A stretch of 64,000 nucleotides of DNA from Rhizobium sp. P32RR-XVIII (lineage in GTDB: Bacteria > Pseudomonadota > Alphaproteobacteria > Rhizobiales > Rhizobiaceae): contig NZ_JABAIH010000010.1 of the NCBI RefSeq assembly GCF_012641395.1, forward strand, positions 1 to 64,000. Direction: 5' to 3'. This document shows, piece after piece, positions 1 to 6,845 of this stretch. The notes below the pieces were generated by a model. That model saw nothing but the letters and a program-made list of their open reading frames with translations. It had not been told where the DNA came from and did no database searches. Within the stretch, counting starts at the first letter, position 1, and every line of letters begins with the position of its first letter. The position numbers and the translations under genes are program-made.

Positions 1-76
1 AGACCAGCAAGAACGTCAAGGATCGTCTAAACGGCTCCGCGTCATCGACGAGATGGACTGTAAGGTCGTTCGCCAT
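1..76 (-). CDS. FixJ-type response regulator, N-terminal end only
   Basis: The reverse strand opens with an ATG at 76-74 preceded by a GGAGAG ribosome-binding site. The peptide begins MANDLTVHLVDD and continues into EPFRRSLTFLL before leaving the window. This is the beta1-alpha1 part of a receiver domain, with the acidic pair (residues 11-12) that binds magnesium. The VHLVDD-EPFRRSL pattern is typical of FixJ/NodW-class regulators. Only 25 residues are visible, so the output domain and phospho-acceptor aspartate cannot be checked. Its position beside anaerobox-controlled genes fits a FixJ-FixK oxygen cascade, which is an inference. Confidence 0.75.
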   Translation of the reverse strand, partial: MANDLTVHLVDDAEPFRRSLTFLLV

Positions 77-303
77 CAGTTGAGCTCTCCGGCAACGCGG
101 GCGACAACGAGAAAGGAAACCTTCTCCATTGCCTGTGTGCGATATGCGAGCTTGTCCGCACGAGATGATAGCTCCGCCGGCCATCTTTGGACCGATGATC
201 GGTGTAACATCGCGTAACCTCTATTGGAAATGGCTCGTCACCCAACATTGCGCGGTGGTCGGGAGGAGGTGGTCAATGGGAGTTGCACCTATCTCTATTT
301 TCA

Positions 304-317
304 TTGATCCGGCTCAA
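304..317 (+). promoter_or_regulatory. Anaerobox (FNR/FixK site) of the 384-752 gene
   Basis: TTGATCCGGCTCAA is a perfect TTGA-N6-TCAA palindrome. A -10-like TAATTT lies at 340-345, about 29.5 bases downstream of the box centre, as in class II FNR/FixK promoters, which puts the start near 352. Nothing else is recognisable in the 77-383 gap. No plus-strand open frame there has a convincing ribosome-binding site. Confidence 0.75.
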
Positions 318-383
318 TGCCGCCGCTTTGCTGTTCGGCTAATTTGAACCAACGGGTACATGATCTTTCGAGGAGTAGCTGAA

Positions 384-752
384 ATGAGGAAGTTTGCCCC
401 GGCCGCCGTTGGAATTGTGGCCGCTGCTGCGATGGTGATGCCGACGGTGATGCCTGTGAGCGCTCAACAAACGACTCGCCAGGAATACCGAAGGATGAAT
501 TGGGCCGAAAACCTGCCGGAAGCGGTCAGGACGTATCATGACAAGCGGTTCACGGTCATCAGCTACAGCAACGCACATGAAACCGGCCATCATCCGTCGC
601 CTGGCACTGCACAGCAGGTGGAGGCAATCCGAGCTGCAGCTCGGGCAAACAAATGGCTCGTTGCGCAATTGAAGGCCAGGAAACTCACGCCGAGCAAAAT
701 CGAGTGGGTGACACGAGCCCGTAATGGCAACATGGTTTTCTACATAGATTGA
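384..752 (+). CDS. Small exported protein of unknown function, anaerobox-controlled
   Basis: This 122-residue protein starts at the ATG at 384 with AGGAG at 371-375. A longer frame from 360 has no better signal. MRKF is followed by a long Ala/Val/Met stretch and a VSA-QQ cleavage site, a standard Sec signal peptide, so the mature product of about 95 residues should be periplasmic. The mature part is basic and soluble, with no cysteine and no recognised domain. The dominant feature of the context is the perfect anaerobox just upstream, so expression under microoxic conditions is expected. The gene is probably real given its signal peptide, ribosome-binding site and promoter. Function is not known. 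Confidence 0.65.
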   Translation: MRKFAPAAVGIVAAAAMVMPTVMPVSAQQTTRQEYRRMNWAENLPEAVRTYHDKRFTVISYSNAHETGHHPSPGTAQQVEAIRAAARANKWLVAQLKARKLTPSKIEWVTRARNGNMVFYID

Positions 753-765
753 GCGATAGCTGGTC

Positions 766-787
766 TCGGAGGAGAAATCTTCTCCGA
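766..787 (+). terminator. Possible terminator hairpin after the small exported protein
   Basis: TCGGAGGAGA at 766-775 pairs with TCTTCTCCGA at 778-787 with one mismatch and a two-base loop, 14 bases after the stop codon. No T-run follows, so termination strength is uncertain. Confidence 0.4.
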
Positions 788-840
788 CACATAGCGAGCG
801 ATCGTTGCAACATCCCCTGACAAGTGCGTTGCAGGCGTTC

Positions 841-858
841 GTTTCGCTACAGCGAAAC
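841..858. repeat. Perfect 8-bp inverted repeat
   Basis: GTTTCGCT and AGCGAAAC are separated by two bases in the gap between the two small genes. It could be a second hairpin or an operator for the 970-1176 gene. No partner copy was noticed. Confidence 0.35.
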
Positions 859-969
859 CTGGCTCGTGCGCTGGTCGACCGAGGACCGTGCCATCCAGGT
901 GACCGAGTTATGGGCTGAGCCGTTCTCAGCCCAGACTGTCGCTCGTGCATCGTCGCGAGGTTTCCGGTG

Positions 970-1176
970 ATGTGGAAGTCAATCATCGAAGCTCCATTGG
1001 AGCAGGATTTAGAACTCGCCGTGATCGACGAGGACGGAGTTCACGCTTTGGTTTTTCCGTGTCAGCGCAGGCCCGGCGCTTGGGTGAACGCCATGACTGG
1101 CGAAATTCTGGAGGTTCATCCGACCCATTGGCGCGCCTGGCTTGTTCAACAATTCCATGTGGTCAAAGTTCATTGA
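970..1176 (+). CDS. Small conserved rhizobial protein of unknown function
   Basis: This is a 68-residue acidic/aromatic protein. The ATG at 970 is preceded by GAGG at 957-960, and a GTG one codon earlier is a weaker option. It contains the blocks DLELAVIDEDGVHALVFPC and THWRAW, recalled from many short hypothetical proteins in Rhizobiales and often present in several copies per genome. It has no signal peptide, membrane segment or known domain. It lies between two anaerobox-driven units and could belong to either context. The conserved blocks support a real gene; no function can be assigned. Confidence 0.6.
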   Translation: MWKSIIEAPLEQDLELAVIDEDGVHALVFPCQRRPGAWVNAMTGEILEVHPTHWRAWLVQQFHVVKVH

Positions 1177-1238
1177 CGCGAATAGACGCGGCCGCCTCGG
1201 GCGGTTTGTCAGCGGAGCACCAGATGCTGCACCGCACA

Positions 1239-1252
1239 TTGCTTCCGATCAA
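1239..1252 (+). promoter_or_regulatory. Anaerobox-like site of the arc operon
   Basis: TTGCTTCCGATCAA matches the FNR/FixK consensus TTGAT-N4-ATCAA except for one base in the left half. A -10-like CATAGT lies at 1274-1279, 28.5 bases from the box centre, predicting a start near 1287 and a 5' leader of about 60 bases before arcA. Confidence 0.65.
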
Positions 1253-1294
1253 TGACATCGCCAACCGCGCCAACATAGTCTGGCCGGGTTCACG

Positions 1295-1320
1295 GGCGGC
1301 CGGATGTGGCCGCCATCCGG
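1295..1320 (+). promoter_or_regulatory. Overlapping alternative hairpins in the arcA leader
   Basis: GGCGGCC at 1295-1301 can pair with GGCCGCC at 1308-1314. CCGGATG at 1300-1306 can instead pair with CATCCGG at 1314-1320. The two stems share bases and exclude each other. They end 25 bases before the arcA start, so a role in translation or attenuation is possible but unproven. Confidence 0.35.
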
Positions 1321-1345
1321 TAGGCTGCTTGCAGTGGAGAGGGTC

Positions 1346-2575
1346 ATGCGCGGTTTCGGTGTTCACTCGGAGGTCGGAAAACTCAGGACCGTCATGGTCT
1401 GCAAACCGTCCTTGGCCCATCAGCGTCTGACGCCTGCCAATTGTCATGATCTGCTCTTCGATGATGTCCTCTGGGTTCATGAGGCGCAGAAGGATCATTA
1501 TGATTTCGTCCTGAAGATGCAGGAAAGGGGCGTCGAGGTTCTCGAACTCCACGATCTGCTCGGCCAGACGCTCGCCGACAAACAGGCGCGCGATTTCGTG
1601 CTGGATCGCCGGATCACCCCAAACGTGCTTGGCTCGCAGATCGCGGAGGCGGTGCGCCCGTGGCTTGACGAAATGCCGGCCACGCAGCTCGCGGCATTCA
1701 TGATCGGCGGCATCGCTATCTCCGATCTGCCTGACGTCAAGGCGAAGTCGTTGATGCTGAGTGCCTTAGCGGAGTCGGAATTCGTCATACCGCCGATCCC
1801 CAACACATTGTTCCAGCGCGATCCCTCCTGCTGGATTTATGGTGGCGTCACCTGCAATCCGATGTTCTGGCCCGCTAGGCGCGCGGAAACCCTGATCCAG
1901 CGTGCGATCTACAAGTTCCACCCATCTTTCCATGGCGGCGATTTCCAGATCTGGTGGGGCGATTCAGACCAGCAGTTTGCGAATGCCTCGATGGAGGGTG
2001 GGGACGTCATGCCGATTGGCAACGGCACCGTGCTGATTGGCATGGGCGAGCGCACGACCTATCAGGCCGTCGGGCAGGTGGCCCAGGCCCTGTTCAAGAG
2101 CAAGGCGGCAAAGAGGGTCATCGGCTGCCTGATGCCGAAGAGTCGCGCGGCGATGCATCTCGACACCGTTTTCAGTTTTTGCGACCGCGACGTCGTCACG
2201 CTGTTTGCCGAGGTGGTCGACCAGATCCGTTGCTACAGTATGCACCCGAAGGACGACGACGGCACGTTCGAGGTTCATCCCGAAAATCAGCCGATGCTCG
2301 ATGTGGTCAGCGAAGCGCTTGGCTTGCCTCAACTGCGCGTCGTGGAGACCGGGGGCAACTCCTACCAAGCCGAACGCGAGCAATGGGACGACGGCAACAA
2401 CGTCGTCGCGCTCGAGCCGGGCGTCGTCGTCGCCTACGACCGCAACACGCACACGAACACGCTTCTGCGCAAGGCGGGCATCGAAGTCATCACCATTCGC
2501 GGCTCAGAACTCGGCCGCGGCCGCGGCGGCGGACATTGCATGACCTGCCCCATATGGCGCGACCCCGCATACTGA
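1346..2575 (+). CDS. arcA: Arginine deiminase
   Basis: ArcA hydrolyses arginine to citrulline and ammonia, the first step of the cytoplasmic ADI pathway. The 409-residue product starts at the ATG at 1346 behind GGAGAGGG and has the usual family length (about 410-420). The guanidino-group-modifying fold is recognisable from FDDVLWV (about residue 38), RDPSCWIYGGV, MEGGDV, GMGERTT and MHLDTVF. The C-terminal GGGHCMTCPI carries the expected nucleophile, Cys398, and all catalytic blocks look intact. It is first in arcABC, 40 bases before arcB, and probably under the anaerobox at 1239-1252. Arrangement and neighbours match, as recalled, the arc region of S. meliloti pSymA. Confidence 0.96.
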   Translation: MRGFGVHSEVGKLRTVMVCKPSLAHQRLTPANCHDLLFDDVLWVHEAQKDHYDFVLKMQERGVEVLELHDLLGQTLADKQARDFVLDRRITPNVLGSQIAEAVRPWLDEMPATQLAAFMIGGIAISDLPDVKAKSLMLSALAESEFVIPPIPNTLFQRDPSCWIYGGVTCNPMFWPARRAETLIQRAIYKFHPSFHGGDFQIWWGDSDQQFANASMEGGDVMPIGNGTVLIGMGERTTYQAVGQVAQALFKSKAAKRVIGCLMPKSRAAMHLDTVFSFCDRDVVTLFAEVVDQIRCYSMHPKDDDGTFEVHPENQPMLDVVSEALGLPQLRVVETGGNSYQAEREQWDDGNNVVALEPGVVVAYDRNTHTNTLLRKAGIEVITIRGSELGRGRGGGHCMTCPIWRDPAY

Positions 2576-2615
2576 TGCCTCGCATCCATCAAAACAGACC
2601 CGACGGAGCAAGAAA

Positions 2616-3239
2616 ATGAGTTTTACCGACGAATACCATCCGACGCAGATGCTCGCCGACGTGATGACCATGCGCGAACATAGCGACAAGCCGATCGCTG
2701 ACATCAAATATGCCTATGTTGGCGACACGCGCTCGAACATGGGGCACTCGCTGTTGATCGTCGGCTGCCTGATGGGGATGGACGTGCGCATCTGTGGGCC
2801 CAAGTCGCTCTGGCCTTCGGAAGAATACATGAAGATCGCCAGGAATCTGCAGCAGAGGTCTGGTGCGCGTCTGCTGATCACCGAAGATCCCAAGGAAGCC
2901 GTGAAGGGCGTCGATTTCATCCATACGGACGTCTGGGTCTCGATGGGTGAGCCGAAGGAAGTCTGGCGCGAACGCATCAAGCTGCTCACGCCCTATCAGG
3001 TCAACGAAGACCTGATGAAGGCAACGGGTAATCCGCAGACGAAGTTCATGCATTGCCTGCCGGCGTTTCACGATACTGAGACGACATTGGGCAAGCAGAT
3101 CGCAGAAGACTACGGCATGAGCAACGGCCTTGAGGTGACCGGCGAGGTCTTCGAGTCGGAGGCCAATGTCGCCTTCGAGCAGGCGGAAAACCGGCTGCAC
3201 ACGATCAAGGCGCTGCTTGTCGCTACCCTGGGAGATTAG
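2616..3239 (+). pseudogene. arcB: Ornithine carbamoyltransferase lacking its N-terminal domain
   Basis: Catabolic OTC normally has about 335 residues: an N-terminal carbamoyl-phosphate domain with the STRTR motif, and a C-terminal ornithine domain. Here the frame is only 207 residues. It begins MSF and runs straight into TDEYHPTQMLAD, which aligns near residue 129 of full-length enzymes. The ornithine domain is intact (VWVSMGE, HCLPAFHD, EVFES, QAENRLHTIKALLVATL). The stretch between arcA and this ATG is 40 bases, too short to hide the missing domain. The MSF start resembles a normal arcB start, so an in-frame deletion of about 125 codons is the simplest explanation. The product should not bind carbamoyl phosphate. 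Assembly collapse is the alternative. Confidence 0.85.
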
Positions 3240-3240
3240 G

Positions 3241-4179
3241 ATGCGTGTGGTTATCGCGCTTGGCGGCAATGCCCTTCTCCGGCGCGGAGAAGCCATGACC
3301 GCGGATGTCCAGAGGCGGAACGCGCGCATCGCTGCGGAAGCGATCGCACCGCTGGCAGCCGAGCATCAGCTCATCATAACCCATGGCAATGGGCCGCAGG
3401 TGGGCCTCCTCGCGCTTCAGGGCGCGGCCTACGAGCCGGATGAAGCCTATCCGCTCGATGTTCTCGGCGCCGAAACCGAGGGTATGATCGGCTACATGCT
3501 CGAGCAGGAACTCGGCAATCTGCTGCCGTTCGAGCAACCGCTGGCGACGCTTCTGACCATGGTTGAGGTCGATGCCGACGATCCCGGTTTCCAGAATCCG
3601 ACCAAGTTCGTCGGCCCGGTCTATGACAAGGCCGACGCCGATCGCATCGGCACGGAAAAAGGCTGGGTGTTCAAGCAGGACGGCGAGAAGTGGCGGCGCG
3701 TCGTTGCGTCGCCATTGCCGAAGCGCATCTTTGAGGTCCGCCCGGTACGGTGGCTGCCGGAACAGCGAACCATCGTCATTTGCGCTGGCGGCGGCGGCAT
3801 TCCGACGATGTATGAAAAGGGTAGTGACCGGAAGCTGATCGGCGTCGAAGCCGTGATCGACAAGGATCTGTGCTCGGAGCTTCTGGCACGCGAGCTCGGT
3901 GCCGATCTTCTCGTCATGGCGACTGACGCCCAGGCCGTCTGCACCGACTGGGGCAAGCCATCTCAGAAGGCGATCCATAAGGCGCGTCCCGATGATCTCA
4001 AGCAGTTCTCCTTCCCTGCCGGCTCCATGGGGCCGAAGGTCGATGCCGCGTGCCATTTTGCTCAGGAAACCGGCAAGAGCGCGGCAATCGGAACCTTGGC
4101 TGACATTGCCAGGATGGTGCGCGGTGAGCGCGGGACGATCATCAGCAGCGGGTTCTCTGGCCTGACCTGGCACGCTTGA
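3241..4179 (+). CDS. arcC: Carbamate kinase
   Basis: ArcC transfers phosphate from carbamoyl phosphate to ADP, the ATP-yielding step of the arginine deiminase pathway. The 312-residue product has the normal family length. It shows ALGGNAL at the N-terminus, THGNGPQVG, the ICAGGGGIP loop, the GVEAVIDKDL nucleotide-binding block, ATDAQAV and the GSMGPKV motif. The ATG lies one base after the arcB stop (TAG-G-ATG), so translation is probably coupled. With arcB truncated, this enzyme would lack its usual local source of carbamoyl phosphate. It would need an ArgF-type transferase encoded elsewhere, working in the catabolic direction. Confidence 0.96.
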   Translation: MRVVIALGGNALLRRGEAMTADVQRRNARIAAEAIAPLAAEHQLIITHGNGPQVGLLALQGAAYEPDEAYPLDVLGAETEGMIGYMLEQELGNLLPFEQPLATLLTMVEVDADDPGFQNPTKFVGPVYDKADADRIGTEKGWVFKQDGEKWRRVVASPLPKRIFEVRPVRWLPEQRTIVICAGGGGIPTMYEKGSDRKLIGVEAVIDKDLCSELLARELGADLLVMATDAQAVCTDWGKPSQKAIHKARPDDLKQFSFPAGSMGPKVDAACHFAQETGKSAAIGTLADIARMVRGERGTIISSGFSGLTWHA

Positions 4180-4190
4180 GCGTGCCAGGT
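4165..4190 (+). terminator. Terminator hairpin overlapping the arcC stop codon
   Basis: ACCTGGCACGCT at 4165-4176 and AGCGTGCCAGGT at 4179-4190 form a perfect 12-bp stem with a two-base spacer. The spacer plus the first base of the right arm is the arcC TGA. There is no T-run. It lies between convergent genes and may act in both directions. Confidence 0.7.
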
Positions 4191-4202
4191 TCCGCGATGA
4201 CG

Positions 4203-5567
4203 TTATCCTGAGACGGCCGGGTGCGTTGCTGCACCCGCAGCCGTCTCTTTGCTGTCGACCGGTGCCGCGGCGTTTCGTCGTTGCCAGACGTAGACAGGAA
4301 TGCCGAGCATGAGCAGCACGAGACCATAGAGCACTGGCTCGGCGCCGGACCCATAGAGGGTGAACATAGCGAAAATGAAACCGACAAGCTCGATCGCGGT
4401 CACGCGCGGCACCCGTCTTCCGTTGGTCACACGCGCCGCAACGAGGCTTCCGGCAAGCGAGCAGAAGGCATAGGGAACAACGGCCGTCATGGTACTCAGC
4501 CCGACCATCAGCCGATAGACTGCGGCGAAGCCCTCCGACCCGATAGCCTGGACCAGGACCAGCAGGGTCGCAAACGATGCCGAGACCACCATACCGATCG
4601 CCGGCACGCCGCGTGAGGAGAGCCGGGCAAAGAGAGGAGGGAACAGCCCGTCGCGAGCTGCCGCCATTGGAACCTGCCCCATCAGCAGCGTCCAGCCGTT
4701 TAGCGCGCCAATCGATGAGAGCACGACTGCGATCGAGATCGCCAGCTCGCCGCTGCGCCCCCACATGATTCCCGCTGCCTCGGAGAACGGCGCCACGGAA
4801 CGCACGAGCTGCTCGCGAGGCACAAGGCCCATCACAACGATCGTGCCGAGCACATAAAGAGCCGCAGCGATGGAGATACCGAGCACCGTCGAACGAGGGA
4901 TGGTTCGCTCCGCATCGCGGACATCGCCGGCGGGAACGGTCGCCGATTCCAGTCCAAGATAGGCAAACATGGTGAGCGGCGCCAATGCGGCGACCGACTG
5001 AAGCAGCGGCTGGCCGCTCGGGTTGAATTCGGAGAAATGAGACGTGTCGACGAAGAGAAGACCGATAATGGCGACCGCGCCGAAGGGAACCAGCTTGGCG
5101 TAAGTGGTGACCTGCGCAAAGACGCCGGCTGCGTGAACGCCGCGAAGATTGACGAGCACGATCGCCCATATCGCCCCAAGCGTCAGCAATGTCGCGGCAA
5201 AGCGGTTTCCTAGCGCTGGGAAGAGATCGATCATCACGCCGGCAAAAGCGATGGCGATCACAGGCAGCGATGTCCAGATGGAAATCCAGTAGCCCCAGGC
5301 GATCAGGAAGCCGGCAAAATCGCCATAGGCCAGCCGCGTATAGGCGTAGGGTCCGCCGACAGCCGGCACGAGACTGGCGAGCCGCGCGAATGTGAGACCG
5401 AGGCAGATTGCGCCGGCTCCCATGATGATCCAGACGACGATCGCGAGGTTGCCATATGGCGCGATCGCGGCCGGCGAAAGATAGAAGCCCGATCCCACCA
5501 TATTGCCGACGACGATGGCGGTGCAGGCGGCAAGTCCGAGGCTTTTGCCATTCGGTGACGTCGTCAT
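4203..5567 (-). CDS. APC-family amino-acid permease/antiporter
   Basis: This is a 454-residue inner-membrane protein of the APC superfamily with about twelve hydrophobic segments. The N-terminal motif IVVGNMVGSGFYLSP is the unwound substrate-binding helix of AdiC/ArcD-like exchangers. The mid-chain LGLESATVPAGDV and LNGWTLLMGQVPMAAARDGLFP are also typical of the basic-amino-acid/polyamine antiporter branch. The start at 5567 has GGGGG five bases upstream. It converges on arcC, so an arginine/ornithine or arginine/agmatine exchange role fits the context, but the exact substrate is inferred. It is divergent from the cation-efflux gene. Confidence 0.85.
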   Translation of the reverse strand: MTTSPNGKSLGLAACTAIVVGNMVGSGFYLSPAAIAPYGNLAIVVWIIMGAGAICLGLTFARLASLVPAVGGPYAYTRLAYGDFAGFLIAWGYWISIWTSLPVIAIAFAGVMIDLFPALGNRFAATLLTLGAIWAIVLVNLRGVHAAGVFAQVTTYAKLVPFGAVAIIGLLFVDTSHFSEFNPSGQPLLQSVAALAPLTMFAYLGLESATVPAGDVRDAERTIPRSTVLGISIAAALYVLGTIVVMGLVPREQLVRSVAPFSEAAGIMWGRSGELAISIAVVLSSIGALNGWTLLMGQVPMAAARDGLFPPLFARLSSRGVPAIGMVVSASFATLLVLVQAIGSEGFAAVYRLMVGLSTMTAVVPYAFCSLAGSLVAARVTNGRRVPRVTAIELVGFIFAMFTLYGSGAEPVLYGLVLLMLGIPVYVWQRRNAAAPVDSKETAAGAATHPAVSG

Positions 5568-5626
5568 GAATTCCCCCTAAGAGGCCGTCTCCCTGGTGCC
5601 AACGGCGCCGTGGGCCGCCATCTCAA

Positions 5627-5653
5627 GCCCGATCTTCCCTCCAAAGATCGGGC
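5627..5653. promoter_or_regulatory. Inverted repeat in a divergent promoter region
   Basis: GCCCGATCTT at 5627-5636 and AAGATCGGGC at 5644-5653 are perfect 10-base arms with a 7-base spacer. They lie between the divergent permease and cation-efflux genes. This is either an operator or a leader hairpin. Confidence 0.4.
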
Positions 5654-5762
5654 GCTGCAATCCGGTTCAATGCGTAGTCGGCGCGCGCCTCAGACATCTT
5701 CACGATTGGCGTAGAGGCGCTAGAATGGCCACTGCTCAGTGGTGGGCCGCGTGGGGATGCCG

Positions 5763-6687
5763 ATGTGGAACGAGCAGGGGTTTTTACGCATCTCGATTGC
5801 GGCCACCGTCGTGGTTGCCGCGCTCGGCGTCGTCTTCGGTATTCTTTCGGGCTCATTTTCCATTGCGTTCGATGGGATCTATTCGCTGGCGGATGCAGCG
5901 ATGACCGGGCTTGCTCTATGGGTTTCGAGCCTGATCGTGAAATCGGCGCAGAGCGATGCTCAGTCGGGCAGAATTCGCAACCGTTTCACCATGGGCTTCT
6001 GGCATCTGGACCGATCGTCCTCATGCTCAACGGCTGCCTGCTGATGACGGTCGCGCTCTACGCGCTGATCAACGCGATCATCAGCATTCTCAGCGGCGGG
6101 CACGAACTCCATTTCGGCGTCGCGATCGCCTATTCCGCCGCGACGGTGGTCGTCTGCGTGGTCATGGCCGCCATAGGCATGAAACTGAACCGTACTTTGA
6201 AATCCGACTTCATCTCCCTCGACGTCAAAGCCTGGATCATGTCGGGCGGTATCGCCCTTGCCCTGCTGATTGCTTTTCTGATCGGCCTTGCGGTGCAGTC
6301 GACGCCGGTCGCCTGGGTCGCCAATTATGTGGACCCGGTGGTCTTGGGCCTGGTCTGCCTCGTGATGATTCCGCTTCCGATTGGCACGGTCTGGAAGGCG
6401 CTGACCGAAATCCTGCTGATTGCGCCGGTCGATCTCAAGGACCATGTCGATCATGTTGCTTCCGAGACGGTTCGCCGTCTCGGTTTCCTCTCTTACCGGG
6501 CCTATGTCGCACGCGTTGGCGGGCAACGCAGATCGAACTTTACTTCATCGTGCCTCAAGGACTTCCTCCGAAAACAGTGGAGGAATGGGATGCGCTTCGC
6601 GAAGAAATCGGCGACGCGATCGGGGATGAGAGCGCCAATCGCTGGCTCACGATTGCCTTCACCGCCGATGCGGAATGGGCCGAGTAG
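5763..6687 (+). pseudogene. Cation diffusion facilitator transporter with two frameshifts
   Basis: The conceptual protein of about 307 residues is a CDF-family cation efflux carrier. It begins MWNEQGFLRISIAATVVVAA and contains FDGIYSLADAAMTGLALW, GFWHLDPIVLML, several membrane segments and a C-terminal cytoplasmic domain. The frame changes twice: near 6009-6011 (WHLD into PIVLML) and near 6518-6520 (YVARVG into RATQIELYFIVP). Each is explained by loss of one base. All three parts give good family sequence, so the gene was intact recently. Start 5763 is chosen for GGGG six bases upstream; 5757 is possible. As written it cannot make a full protein. The alternative is sequencing error, although neither site is a homopolymer. 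Confidence 0.8.
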
Positions 6688-6704
6688 AGACGAGGGATCG
6701 TCTC
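6687..6704 (+). terminator. Hairpin after the cation-efflux gene
   Basis: GAGACGA at 6687-6693 and TCGTCTC at 6698-6704 form a perfect 7-bp stem with a GGGA loop, beginning at the last base of the stop codon. A T-rich patch follows about 15 bases later. Confidence 0.5.
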
Positions 6705-6734
6705 CGCCGATTTCGAAAGGCTTTTGTTCCTATC

Positions 6735-6748
6735 TTGATTGCGATCAA
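6735..6748 (+). promoter_or_regulatory. Perfect anaerobox of the decarboxylase operon
   Basis: TTGATTGCGATCAA is an exact match to the FNR/FixK consensus TTGAT-N4-ATCAA. TACCAT at 6771-6776 is a suitable -10, 29.5 bases from the box centre, predicting a start near 6783. It should drive the 6846-13784 operon when oxygen is low. Confidence 0.85.
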
Positions 6749-6845
6749 CGACGCCGCTTTATCCGGCGTGTACCATCCCCCGACCTGAGGCGCATGCGGC
6801 TGCGTGGCGGTCGCTGCCTTTTGACCATCGGGTTGTGGAGGGCGC

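Noticed and set aside
3223..5169. 648-codon minus-strand frame across arcC and the permease
   Set aside because: Both real genes are clear by motif; this frame is low-complexity and basic.
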